From Ulota crispa (lineage: Eukaryota; Streptophyta; Bryopsida; Orthotrichales; Orthotrichaceae), in the NCBI GenBank assembly GCA_963920765.1, contig OY987244.1, positions 27,260,358-27,324,357 on the forward strand: a stretch of DNA of 64,000 nucleotides. Direction: 5' to 3'. Position 1 is the first letter of the stretch; each line of letters begins with the position of its first letter. Position numbers and translations under genes: made by a program. Below the pieces are notes generated by a model. That model was not told where the DNA came from. It made no database searches and saw only the letters and a list, made by a program, of their open reading frames with translations. Shown piece after piece: positions 46,757 through 57,651 of this stretch.

Positions 46757-47710
46757 CCCCTAAATGCCCAAGTATTTGTTCAACAACAACTTGAGAACTC
46801 AAGTAGGGTTATATGGAGTTAATTTATATTGGATGTTCTCAAAAAATTTACACAAGGTGTAAATATGTATCCTCCAAGTTGAAATGTAATTTCTTCCCCA
46901 ATCAGATGCTCAATTCAAAAGTTATGCTACTTAAAAGACTTTGAGCAACTTGGGTAGGTTGGGCATCTTTGGAGAATTTTATGCTAAAACTCTCATCAAC
47001 TTTTGAAATTTGGTAAGTATGTAACTAAAAAGACATGGTATACAATTGTCAAATAAATAAATAAATTGAGGTCTCTCATCACATTCTAAAGGGAGTCAAA
47101 CTTTGTTAACTATGTTTGGGCACTTTCAAGAAAAAATGTTCCCTCTTACTTTAAAGACTCTTATCTTTCAATCTATAAATCCAAAGCTCTTGATTTTTTT
47201 TTTCAAACCTTCCAAATGTTTACAATCTCTAACTTTTCATCATTCAGATTTCAAGTAAAGATGTCCTCAATGCACAAGAAATCATGAAAGAATGAATAAT
47301 GTATTGCCAATTCACTTAACCTCCTTATATTGCATGGCAATTTAGAGTAAGCTGGATTCATAATTTGCTCTTGAAATTTTTCATGAGAGTACCTAACAAG
47401 ATTTCATATATCAGTGGAAAAAAAACTTTAATTCATGCTGACCAAAAATTTGACTCCAAAGAGGCTCAAAGTTTATTGACCCATTTGAGGAAAGACATAA
47501 AAACTTTTTTATAAATTTTGAATGCTATAATCTTTCAATCCGTGTGGTGAATTGGGCTGAAATTTTTTGCACTCAATACTAAAATATTTTATTTCAATTT
47601 TGTATGGTTGAAGTTTCCAAAATAAATTTCAAATTAAGATTCACATCAACATATTGAAAAAACACAATTTTGGTAGTTTCTGGTGAAAACATCCCTTGAG
47701 CCTTTAGGGG
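46757..47710 (-). mobile_element. TTAA element, family E, copy 2 (reversed, 954 bp)
   Basis: TTAA flanks at 46753-46756 and 47711-47714. Ends are CCCCTAAATGCCCAAG and GAGCCTTTAGGGG. It is the reverse of the 20413-21368 copy, with matching blocks such as CACTTGAGAACTC and GGTTCACTCATGAA in inverse. Its right TTAA may be shared with the interrupted family C copy. Confidence 0.8.
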
Positions 47711-48011
47711 TTAAACAAAGGGTTGGTCGAGGTGAATGCCCATTATTATAATGTTACAATGGTGCAACAAGTGCACACATAGTTTAATATTGTTTCCGAA
47801 AGTTATAAAAGTCTACAATGCATGTTATCTTCACAAAAATTACAAATGGACAACATGGGACCTAACACCATCTTTGTGACTCTTCTCACAATTTGGGTCT
47901 TAAAAATATGGTTATATTCACTAAAATTATTTTTGCTTTTTGTGATAGACTATGTTTTCATGATCACTTTCAATAATAATTAGATTAAAAATGTCTTCTT
48001 CCATCCTTTAA

Positions 48012-49201
48012 CCCTTAAACAATCATAGGGCTTAGTGGATACGCTGACGTATAATTGTCCTTTGCTAACAATTAAAATATATATATTGGAATCTCAAGCA
48101 GCTCAGTAGAACTGCTTTGATCCATTTTCCAACTTCTTTATTGGTCTCAAATGTAGTAGAGGTGTGGATCCATTCCAAATACAAGAAAAATACCATGTAT
48201 TGTACTGGTCGCAAAGGACCTTCTGGTCATTAAACTCCTAAAGGACCAAGGGTGATTTTTGAGAAAAAATATTAGAAACTGCTAACTTTTAGTGCATTGC
48301 CCAAAATTGAAAATAAAAACCTTCTTTTTGAATTCCAACTGTACAAAAGTGTGCAAAACAGATAAAATAATATGTGCAAAAAAAATTCAACCCATTTGAT
48401 CACTTAGATTGTAAGATTATAAGGTTTGAGGTGAGAAAATAGTTTTTTTTCATTCCTACAAAACAAGGTCAACAGACTTTGAGCCTTTCTAGAGTAAACT
48501 TTTTGCTCTACAAAAATTTGAGGTTTTTGACCATTCACAAGTATATGATGTTAGGTTCACTCATGAAAGTTTTTAGATGCAATATAGAATCTAGCTTATT
48601 CTAAATCACCAAGTACTGCAAGGAGGTTTAGTGAAATGACAATACATGAGTCATTCTTTCATGATTTCTTGTGCAATGAGGAAGTCTTTTATTTGAAATA
48701 TGAACAACAAAACTTAGAGACAATCATTTGGAATATGTGAAAAAAAGTTTCAAGAGTTTTGGATTTATAAATTGAAAGATAATAGAGCCTGAAGTTAGAA
48801 GATTTTTTTTTCTTGAAACTACCTGAACATAGTTAACAAAGTTTGAATCCCTTCTAAATGTGATGTGAGAGCTCAATTATTATTATTATTATTAGGTTTT
48901 GACAATTTTACACCATGTTTTTTAGTAACATACTTGCCAAATTTCAGAAGTTGATCAGAGTTTTAGCATAAGATTCTCCAAAGATGCCCAAATTATCCGA
49001 GCTGCCCAAATTCTTTTGGGTAGCATAACTTTTGAACTAGGCATCCGATAGGGGAAAAAGTTACATCTCCACTTACGGGATACATATGTGCATTTTTTAC
49101 AATAATTTTTGAGAACATCCAATAAAAATTAACTTCATATGACCCTACCCAAATTCTCAAGTGGCTATTAAACAACCACTTGGTCCGTTAAAGGCTAAGG
49201 G
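48012..49201 (+). mobile_element. TTAA element, family D, copy 3, inserted in family C and itself interrupted
   Basis: TTAA flanks at 48008-48011 and 49202-49205. The left end is CCCTTAAACAATCATAGGGC. The D sequence runs to CTTCTGGTCATTAA (about 48233), is cut by a family E element, and resumes with GGG then TTAA. The uninterrupted copy at 27872-28097 has GTCGTTCAAGGG at the matching place. Confidence 0.75.
48234..49194 (+). mobile_element. TTAA element, family E, copy 3, innermost of the nest (961 bp)
   Basis: Flanks are TTAA (48230-48233) and CTAA (49195-49198). Its left end ACTCCTAAAGGACCAAGG and right end TTGGTCCGTTAAAGG are slightly decayed. It aligns over its whole length with 20413-21368 in the same orientation. 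An ATT microsatellite is present at about 48877-48893. Confidence 0.8.
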
Positions 49202-49260
49202 TTAAAGTATTTTCTTGTCTTCCATCAGATAAAACCCGTCGGCCTCAACATATAAAGGTT

Positions 49261-50186
49261 GTCAATTAGGGGAGTGGATGTAGTAATTCCCTACCTGTAT
49301 TGTAACTAGACATTACCCAAACATCTAGCATTGTAGCCGTATTTTTTCATTCAAATTTCAACTGATTTTTTTGACATTTCATTCGGCTGACTTTCTGTTT
49401 TCTATTTATCTCCCCGCACATTGCCCCCCCCCTAAATAAAATACTAAGTCTACTCACCAATAATAAAGTCACGATTTTCATTCATAAATTTCTGGACAAG
49501 TTATAGAAAGACCCCTACTATTACGCTGAAGGGGACCTATTCCCGCCTGTTTACTGGAAGTAGCAGTATCACCCTATTGCAGTAGGAAATACTTCACACA
49601 AACCGTATGTATATAACTATATGGTCCTCTATTTAAAGCTGACAATCAGACAACTCGGCGCTGGCGGACAAAGTTCCAGCCAGTCTAGGGAACTGTGCTA
49701 TCCTATGAATATTCTCTCGAGGGCGTGTGACGCTCTTTTCAAAAAGCCTAAAACACCCATTTATAAAGTGCTAATATTAGTACAAACCGAACAATGTCCC
49801 ATTCTGTACTCATTTCCAGCCCTTTCAGTGTTTCAGGTACCCTACAGAGTGCGGGAAAAACCGGCTACTAGTTCATTGTTAGCCGGTGGAATTGCAAAAT
49901 AAACGGGTTGCATTTTGAAATTTCTGGTAAATAATCGGTTATATTTTACTAAAAATTTTAAATATAGCATATTACTATATATAAATTTAGAAAAATATTT
50001 GGCTTGGTCTAGAAGAAATCAGTTGAATATTGAAAATACCATTTTTTAGATGGTGAAGGCCAAAAAATTTCTCGAACACTAGTATCCTATTTGGTAACTT
50101 TGTTGTCTGTCCACCCTTTTGCGTATTTGATTTTCTAGAAGTAAATTAACCGGTTGTTTCAACATACCATATATTAATAACCAACT
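49261..50186. other. Unannotated stretch with one marginal reading frame
   Basis: A 93-codon plus-strand frame at 49621-49902 begins just upstream of a TATTTAAAG motif (49629-49637) and contains the peptide MNILSRACDALFKKPKTPIY. I recognise no family and no splice structure, so I do not call a gene. A run of eight C lies near 49424-49431. Confidence 0.35.
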
Positions 50187-50189
50187 AAG

Positions 50190-50628
50190 GGCATCTCCAC
50201 CAGTCCAGCCAAATGCAGAGTCGAGAATGCAGGTTGAGAGGGCCCTTCGAGGTGAAGTTGTCCGAGTTGAGAATGCAATCTCCACCAGTTGAATCAAAAA
50301 TATCTAGCCGTGCTGTGCTATTGCAGTGCTTTGTCTGCCACGTGGGTGCGGGGCTCAAGGGAGGTTAGGTGGTTTAGCTCAATTTCTATGTCTCGCACCA
50401 CAAATAGTACTCTCCCCAACACCGCTAACACGCAATTCTTGCAACTTCCGGATGTTCAGCTTGCTAAAACAAAACTCAATCTCGGGGGGTCACCGTCCCA
50501 GAACGATATTTGGCGAGGCCTCGCCAAAAATAGCTCTGCCCGAGTCAACGATGGAGATATAAAAACAGGGAAGTGACCTTTGGCCACGCTAGTTGCGCGT
50601 TTTTGGCTCACGGGTGGAGATGCTCTTA
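50190..50628. mobile_element. MITE with GCATCTCCACC ends (about 440 bp)
   Basis: The left end CTAAGGGCATCTCCACC pairs with the right end GGTGGAGATGCTCTTAG. The interior is clearly less AT-rich than the flanks and includes an extra ATCTCCACCAGTTGA copy of the terminus at about 50278. The flanks could be read as TA or as the TTA/TAA type, so the superfamily is unsettled. The 95- and 78-codon frames inside are not considered genes. Similar ends start at 55168. Confidence 0.6.
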
Positions 50629-50689
50629 GATTGCCTTGACAATTAAATTGCCTTATCCTAAAAAATTACCTTAGGACCCATCACTTAAC

Positions 50690-50916
50690 CCCTTGGAAGT
50701 GCATGCAAATCTCTATACACTTGAATTTCACATGGTTTATAACTTGGACATTGCTAATACATATTTCCCAAGCATTATTGATGGTGCCAAGTCCTTAAAA
50801 ACTTGTTTATTGCAATAATTATTGATGAAATTTACTATAACAGCAATAAATATTTATATATATACTGGAAAATATCAAAGAAATTAATATGGAGCAACCT
50901 AAATGTAATATCCAGG
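50690..50916. mobile_element. MITE family H, decayed copy
   Basis: It follows family H at 55579-55807: GAATTTCACATGGTTTATAACTTGGAC, in pieces, then TGCAATAATTATTGATGAAA, and a right end GGAGCAACCTAAATG. The left end is too decayed to place exactly. Confidence 0.5.
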
Positions 50917-51480
50917 GTAATGGTCCTATCCCACATCTGAATGAATAGGGCAGTATTTCCTATGTCCCAAATCTCTTTGAAATTTGACTACATGATTGTT
51001 GGAAAGCCAAAGTTGGTGACTTACACAACATTACAAATTGTCACATGTCCCAATTCACTTCGCAATTGCCTACCTTTTGGAAGTTTTGGGGTCAAGAACG
51101 TGGGATTTCATTATTGAGGCAGATGTAACTATACATAAGATGCAATTGGGAAATCAACTTCCGACAGGAATTTGGATTTAGCTTTCCTAAGATGGTCGTA
51201 TTTATCACAAAACCATGTGTGGAACAATCCCTTCTACTTTATATACCCAATTTCATATATTACTAAATACCAACACAAAGCTATTGCTTAACACACTGCA
51301 CTTGTTTGCACTAACATTTTTTTGTATCATTTTGCAACCATTCATCATTTGTGTTTCTATAATTGCATTCCAACAAAACTCTTGCTTAGTGTAAGATAAA
51401 GTGGTTACCTTTGCTTCCATTTTCTCACCCTAAATGTGAAATATAACACTCACTATTGCCTTCATCTACTATGAAATTAG
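50917..51480. other. Mixed repeat remnants
   Basis: Around 50930-51120 the order of motifs (CCTATGTCCCAAATCTC, GGAAAGCCAAAG, CAAGAACGTGGG) resembles family I at 21737-22105, strongly decayed. The remainder is AT-rich and unassigned. Confidence 0.35.
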
Positions 51481-51484
51481 CATT

Positions 51485-51800
51485 TAAAGCATTATTTGTT
51501 AATTTGGGAAAAAGCATACAAAGTGGGATTTCTTGCTTTTTTTCCAGAGACCGCCATATTCATTGAATTGGGAATCTATTAACTATTTTCCAATGAAGTG
51601 AGATATATAGTCCAAAAATACGCTCTTTTTGGACATAAAGTTCATTAACTTCTAAAATTTTGGATAGAAGTTCATTAATTAGGTTTCTGGTGACCTCCTT
51701 AATTTGAATTAAGATGGCAATTTTGGATTAAGGTGAGGTACAAAATGGTACCCATCGTTTTCCCAAATTAATGAATAACATGTTATTTGGAGAAGATCCA
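51485..51800. mobile_element. Foldback MITE family J, copy 1
   Basis: AATTTGGGAAAA near 51495 and TTTTCCCAAATTAATG near 51755 are inverted, and a GGTGAGGTACAAAATGGTAC block precedes the right arm. The same arrangement recurs at 57378-57608. Confidence 0.5.
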
Positions 51801-52218
51801 TAAGTGAAATAAACACAAGTCATAAAGCAGGGTCCTTCAAACTAGAAAAATTATGAGCCCTCCACAAGGCCCTTAAGAACCCCTCTCAAGGAGTCTCCTT
51901 AATTGTTTTAATTTTTACTTTGGAGTACCAAAAATTCCTTACACCCTACTATGCCTTTAACTACAATCATGGCTCATATTGGCATGTCCAATTTTCATTG
52001 GGCGTCACAATTACATGTACATATTACCATGGTCCTTTTTCTCTATATTAAAATCTTTAACCTCATACTTGTGAGGGTAACATTAGTTATGATTGTGTAC
52101 AATAATAGAAGAATAATTAAGAAATTGTGACATAGTACTAGATTTCCATTTTCTATTCATAGTTTTTGTGATGTACAATAGGAAAATCATACAAGGTAGA
52201 GACACTTCACACACGCTT
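51801..52218. other. AT-rich DNA, nothing recognised
   Basis: No repeat or gene structure noted. Confidence 0.5.
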
Positions 52219-52222
52219 TTAA

Positions 52223-53135
52223 CCCCTAAAGGCCCAAGGAACCCACTTTGGGCTTTATGAGAACTTGGGCAGGCTCTATTGACTTCATAATTTGGAAATT
52301 TTTCATGAAATTTTTAGAATGGATGCAACTCATCATAATCTACATGTGAAGCTTTATTTCATGTTGTTCCAATAAGTATTGCAAAAGTTAGAAGGTTTTT
52401 TCAATTTCAATGTCAAACCGGGTAGCAAAAATTATATTCTAATTTTTTTTTAAATTTTTTTAATAGAATTGTATAGATTGACACCTACTCAAACAAAATT
52501 GAATCACTCAATTCCAAATAATGAGGTAAGAGTTAAAATGAGTTTATTTTGCGGGCAATGAAGGTAGGAAGAGGGTAGAAAAAACATATAAAGTTATCTT
52601 TTTACTCTCAATTTTGAACAATTACAAATGAAATGAAAACAAAAGTTACTAATAGTTTGTTAGAGCATTCCCACCATTGGGATTAACAATTTTCAAATTC
52701 TTCCAAAATTTATTAGCATATTAGTTATATCTTTCATTCATCAATACCTTTCACTTTACAATTTTTGTAAAAATGAATCTAAAATTTTTTTTGGTTAATT
52801 TTTTTAATATATGCTTTCAACCCATTTTCCGACATATTGCCAAAATTGCACAAGAAATACAACATACATGTTTTCCTCTAAAAAGTTTGAAAAACAAAAC
52901 TTCACCTTCTGGAAGGACTAGAAAAGCCTACATTTTGAAATTTAGGCACATTGATCTTGCAATTGGTGGGGATATTCATTTGGAAATTTTGGGACAATGT
53001 ACTTGTGCAAGTCAACCAAAGGATCCTATAGTTGGATTTGTTAAAAAGTAAGTTTCAATGAAGATTTTGACCCTAGTTTGGGGACTAGTATTTTGAAGCA
53101 ATTTTGGGCCTCTAAACACACAAAAAATCTAGGGG
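52223..53135. mobile_element. Probable TTAA element, family Q (913 bp)
   Basis: TTAA at 52219-52222 and 53136-53139. The left end is CCCCTAAAGGCCCAAGG; the right end reads inward CCCCTAGATT, with the GAGGCCCAAA part displaced by about 20 bp. A 92-codon frame inside (52773-53051) is unsupported. Confidence 0.55.
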
Positions 53136-53139
53136 TTAA

Positions 53140-53940
53140 TATACGCAATCTAGGCCCAATAAATGTTAAGAGAGACCATTCTTAAGGGCCTTGTGGAGGG
53201 TTCATATTTTTCAAAGGCTTTATTGTCTTTGGATGACATAGCTATGAACATTTACATCTACATCATTAACAAACCTCAAACATTGATATGCAGAAATTGA
53301 TGAATTCACTGTCCCTTTGTTATAGGTATACAAAATTTGAAACTAAAAGATTTATGAAATATGATTTCTTACCAAAACATAACTAGCACCATCCTCCAAA
53401 AAGAATTGTTCACAAAAAATGAAGCTCTTACAATTTTTTTATTTAAGAAGACGGTGAAGAAACTATGTCCTCACATGACCAAGTGACAAAATTGCCTATT
53501 TTCCACTTTGAGAAAGATTGAACAATAGAACAACACATTATCTTACGTACATGTTTATGAGATGGCCACCTTGCCTTATATCTAGTGCATTTCCAAAGAA
53601 AAGTAAAACTCGCAAAGACAAAAGCAAATGACAAGTCTACCCTAAACCCTTTGCAAGGGGCTTTAAGAAAAGGATGCAAAATTACTTACTATTTCTTGAA
53701 GTACAAAAATGTCAACATTTTGCAACAATAATGAAGGCCAATCCTAAATGTAAAACAACATGGCAAGATCAATGGTCAACGTATTCAACTTTAAAACACA
53801 ATAAATACCAATGAATAAATCCTTGAATATCATCCATAGTCCAAGTTTAGGAGATGATTAACATTGAGGTCAATTTATTTTCATGGTGTATTGAATCTTT
53901 CATGAGAGCAATTCTAAGTTGTTTACACAACCTTTAATAC
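53140..53940. other. AT-rich DNA, nothing recognised
   Basis: Short frames only; no repeats matched to other families. Confidence 0.5.
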
Positions 53941-53944
53941 TTAA

Positions 53945-55090
53945 CCTTTAAATGACCATACAGCATAATATATACGTTGTCGTATAATTGGCATTTGCTA
54001 CCAGTAAGAAGTTTTAATTTGGGATCTTAACCCCTAAAGCACTAAACACCTTTTTTTGGCAACATAGCAATTTTGGGCAGCTCATTACCAATGGGATTTT
54101 CAATTTTTTTTCTTTGAAATTTTCACACATGATGTGTCCAAGGAGTAGTTATAAGGCTCAACAACTTTCATAACTTTTGACTTCATGGTTCAAAAGTTAT
54201 CGCATGATATGTACTGTTCTTTGCTTAATGGGCAGCCAATTTTTTTTTTCAAATTACACTTTTTGGATTTTGTTTTTTGAAAATGGTTCTTTAGATTTAT
54301 ATATACTTGGAAAGCTTTGAATCATTCCATTTTGATCAATTAAATGAAAGTTATGAGGAGATTTTATTTGTGGGCAATTTTGGATTCTCTACTCTAAAAT
54401 AAGCTTTGAAATCCATCAATTTACTCAATTTTCAATATTTTTGAAAAAAAAACAAAATTGGAAGATGTAATTGTTTATCTCACCATTACAAACATTGGGA
54501 TTGGAATTTTTTATTTCCATAATTAAGTTCTTAACAAGTTAGTGGTTTGAATCATTCTCTACTTCTTTTTACTTACTATTTATTTCCATGCATTTTACAA
54601 TTCCAAATGATTTGAAAATTTTCAAGTGTGTACCCAACTTGCTTTGAAGAAGAAATTCAAAAAATTACAACCATTTTGGATTTTTTTTTCATACAAATAT
54701 GACCTTGTGAAGTGCAGCTGCCCAAATTTTTGCAGAGATAAAAAATGGCTTTTTGTCAATTCAAACTCAAATATCTAACAATCTACATGGTGAAAACTCC
54801 TGAATTTTTTTTCACATTTATTGATACTAGTGTAGTACAAGATCTTACAGCTACATATGTCAAAAAAAAAATTTCTAAAATTTGGTACTTGTATTAGAAA
54901 TGGCAGTTTTGGAGGAGTTTTGGTGAAAAATTGAGCTTACTGCTTTAGGGGTTAAAACACTAGAAACTCTTCAATTTGTTTTCCAAATTTTTTGTTGATC
55001 TCAAATATAGTAAAGGTGTGAATCTATTCCAAATACAAGAAAAACACCTCATATTCTACTAGTCATTGCGGCACGCTCATACATTGGGAG
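53945..55090 (+). mobile_element. TTAA element, family D, copy 4, interrupted
   Basis: TTAA at 53941-53944 and 55091-55094. The D sequence (left end CCTTTAAATGACCATACAGC) stops after TTTGGGATC at 54026 and resumes at 54956 with ACACTAGAAACTC, continuing to the D right end. A family F element fills the gap. Without the insertion the copy would be about 221 bp, as expected for family D. Confidence 0.8.
54031..54951 (+). mobile_element. TTAA element, family F, copy 3, nested in family D (921 bp)
   Basis: TTAA copies at 54027-54030 and 54952-54955. Ends are CCCCTAAAGCACTAAACACC and CTTACTGCTTTAGGGG. The left half is family F (ATGATGTGTCCAAGGAG, CATGGTTCAAAAGTTATCGC). The right half resembles family G instead (TTGAATCATTCTCTACTTC), so this copy looks like a chimera of two families. 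Confidence 0.75.
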
Positions 55091-55094
55091 TTAA

Positions 55095-55578
55095 ACGTTC
55101 AAAGTTGAACTGCTTTATTTAAAATTCCATTGTAAAATCAATAAAATTTTATTAGTAAAATATAAGAGCATCTCCAGCCTTCCTTGCCAGACGGCCAAAC
55201 ACCGAGCTTGGGTACGCTAGAATGCGGAATCCCGGTCCAGTGCCAGCTCACTACACGGAGGATTCCGACCATGCTCCCCAAATTTGACCTTATACACGGT
55301 AATGTGAGTGTTGTTAGTAAGTTTAGCGAGCATAAATCCTGTTAATAGCATGCCTCGGATTGGCTCGGAGGAGAAAGATTCTCAAATGTGCTGGGTGGAA
55401 GCCACTAGAAAGTCTTATAGTACCCTCTGGCTACCGAGTTTTTTGGCAAATGTTGGGTCCATGACCGGGAGTCACCCTTGCCAAATATTTTATCGCACTC
55501 CACATCTCGTATGGCATGCACCTAGCAAGAAAGAGTGAAGAAGCTCTAAAGACCCATATAAGCCGAGTGTCTCTTCTA
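55095..55578. other. MITE-like fragment starting GAGCATCTCCAGC
   Basis: From 55168 the sequence begins TAAGAGCATCTCCAGCC and is less AT-rich to about 55560, like the interior of 50190-50628. No inverted right end was found before the family H element. Confidence 0.4.
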
Positions 55579-55807
55579 CACCAAATAGTGCATTTAGGTT
55601 GCCCCACACTAGTGGTTGACCATGATTGAAATTCACATGATTTACAACTTGAACTTTGTTAATTTATTTTTCGACAGCTTTGTAGTGGTTGCAAGACTGT
55701 TTAAAATTTATTTTCATGCAATAATTAGTGATGAAAATCATTTTTACAGTAGTAAAAGTGTAAGATATATGAATTACTGTGGGGCATCCTAAATGCACTA
55801 TTTGGTG
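55579..55807. mobile_element. MITE family H, copy 1 (229 bp)
   Basis: Terminal inverted repeats CACCAAATAGTGCATTTAGG and CCTAAATGCACTATTTGGTG are perfect over 20 bp, followed by GTTGCCCCACA against TGTGGGGCA. Non-coding. Related copies: 56973-57282, 57294-58763 and 50690-50916. Confidence 0.85.
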
Positions 55808-56022
55808 CACAGAGAGTTTCAAATGGTATAAACTTATCCAAATGCAAAACATGAAACTGCTTTTGCCGTATGGTACTATTTGGTCAGACGGTTGCTTGAC
55901 TTTATGAGTACCTCGTGTTGTGCTTTTTAATACAGCCAGCAATAACTTACTTTTGAGATATTTATTTCACCTTTTTTTAAGGCAGTGCAAGTTGCAAGCT
56001 CCAATGAAGTTACAAAGCTAAC
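55808..56022. other. AT-rich DNA, nothing recognised
   Basis: Short gap between MITEs with no visible structure. Confidence 0.5.
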
Positions 56023-56026
56023 TTAA

Positions 56027-56350
56027 GGTAGGAGGCTCATGAATGGACCATCTAAAGGCTGAAACTGAATTTCGGAGAGGTTTAACTTATTGAATTATTT
56101 TTCAGTAAATTTCCCTTGAAAGATAAGAAGAATTGACATCTAACCCAAGTTGTATCATATTTTTTGGAGCTTTGTGGAATTAGTTATAAAATTTTGAAGT
56201 GAAAAAGTCATAGGGCTCTAAAATGGTTCACCTTCTCAAATGTACACTACTTGTACATTTTTGAGACCTATGAAAAACAGAATGTACACATGAAATACAT
56301 TTGAGAAGGTGGACCAATTTTGAGCTTGAGCAGAATATGAGCCTCCTACC
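56027..56350. mobile_element. TTAA-flanked MITE with GGTAGGAGGCTCAT ends (324 bp)
   Basis: TTAA flanks at 56023-56026 and 56351-56354; the perfect inverted match, CTTAAGGTAGGAGGCTCAT, includes them. A second internal inverted pair, GTTCACCTTCTCAAATGTA against TACATTTGAGAAGGTGGAC, lies in the right half. The ends do not match the CCCYTWAA group, so this is a separate family. Confidence 0.65.
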
Positions 56351-56434
56351 TTAAGCTTAGTATGTTCATAATTATGCATGAAACATGTACAACGCATGTA
56401 GATAATTAACGGAATGAATGTCATTCCATCCTAA

Positions 56435-56963
56435 CGGCATCTGCAATGCACCTCGAGAAAACTCCTAGCAAGAATCCCGGTACTTTAGTCCGGTTTTTTT
56501 TAATAGATAAGGAATTTGACCATAAATTTTTAATGACTTGAAGGGAATTGAAAATATCATTGTGAAAATGTAATAATATTTGGGTTTGGACATTGCATGA
56601 TTTAGATATATCCCATCAAATGTTAGCTAGCTTCCAAAAAACTTAGCGGCCCCTTCAAATCAAGCCTAAATAAGGAAAATTTAGTACAAGGTTGGCAAAT
56701 GTACCAACCCCTTTACTAAAATTTCCTTACTTAGGCTTGATTTGAAGGGGCCTCTTAGTTTTTTGGAAGCTAGCTAACATTTGATGGGATATATCTAAAT
56801 CATGCAATGTCCAAACCCAAATATTATTACGTTTTCACAATGATATTTTCAATTCCCTTCAAGTCATTAAAAATTTATGGTCAAATTCCTTGTCTATTAA
56901 AAAACTAGACTAAAGTACTGGGATTCCTACTAGGAGTTTTTCCACAATGCATTGCAGATGCCC
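56435..56963. mobile_element. PIF/Harbinger-like foldback MITE (529 bp)
   Basis: TAA is duplicated at 56432-56434 and 56964-56966. The ends CGGCATCTGCAATGCA and TGCATTGCAGATGCCC are inverted, and the two halves remain nearly perfect inverted copies through most of their length, meeting around 56700 (for example TTCAAATCAAGCCTAA against TTAGGCTTGATTTGAA). Long arms plus a 3-bp TAA duplication fit a PIF/Harbinger-derived foldback. Confidence 0.8.
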
Positions 56964-56972
56964 TAAACCCTC

Positions 56973-57282
56973 CACCAAATAGTGCATTTAGGTTACCCCA
57001 TACTAATTTCTTGACATTTCAAATTGTATAAATATTTATCAAGATTACAATAACTTTTATCAATAGTTATTGTGATAAACAATGGAGGAAGATAGAGGTT
57101 AGGCACAACAACAAGCACCAAAGCTAGGGAGCAGGGAAGCTAGAACTTTACAAAAAACTAGGAATGATTGTAGCATGAAGAGAATTGCATGCCCCTCCAT
57201 GTGGTCAAGGGTGAGGCATGAGATAACTTTGCCAAGGTAAGGCAACATGATTGTTAGGACAACTTAAATGCACTATTTGGTG
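56973..57282. mobile_element. MITE family H, copy 2 (310 bp)
   Basis: Left end CACCAAATAGTGCATTTAGG, right end CTTAAATGCACTATTTGGTG. The interior (57060-57235) is unlike copy 1 and less AT-rich, so the pair of ends may enclose unrelated filler. Confidence 0.75.
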
Positions 57283-57377
57283 TAAGTTACCTACACAAAA
57301 CAATGCATTTAGGTTATTCCATACTAATTTCTTGAAATTTTACACTATTAAAACACTTTTTGTTATTACAATAGACG

Positions 57378-57608
57378 CCATATTAGGTAAATTGGGAAAA
57401 ATAGTACAGTTTGGGATGATCACCTTAAACCAAGCTCCATCATTTTTTTTAGTACATATGCCCTCACTTAAGAGGAGGATTTGCGAGGGAAAAAATCTTA
57501 GTGGCTCAAATTGAATTTGATACCTTTGAATCTGGTTTAAGGTAACTTTTTGGGTTTAAGGTGGAGTACAAAATGGTACCTCTGTTTTTCCCAATTTACC
57601 TAATATGG
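57378..57608. mobile_element. Foldback MITE family J, copy 2
   Basis: CCATATTAGGTAAATTGGGA at the left and TCCCAATTTACCTAATATGG at the right are perfect inverted 20-mers. The right arm is preceded by GTGGAGTACAAAATGGTACC, as in copy 1 at 51485-51800. Confidence 0.75.
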
Positions 57609-57651
57609 AGTTAATAATGTTCATCAATGATTGTTGCAACAAACAATTTAA

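Larger units (their letters stand above)
47715..49260 (+). mobile_element. TTAA element, family C, copy 2, split by nested insertions
   Basis: The left part (about 47740-48007) matches family C copy 1 from its middle: GGACCTAACACC, CTTCTCACAATTTGG, ATGATCACTTT. The right part (49206-49260) matches its end: CCGTCGGCCTCAACAT. Between them a family D element, itself interrupted, sits at TTAA. The first 50 bp or so of family C are missing or diverged, so the outer left boundary is uncertain. Confidence 0.65.
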
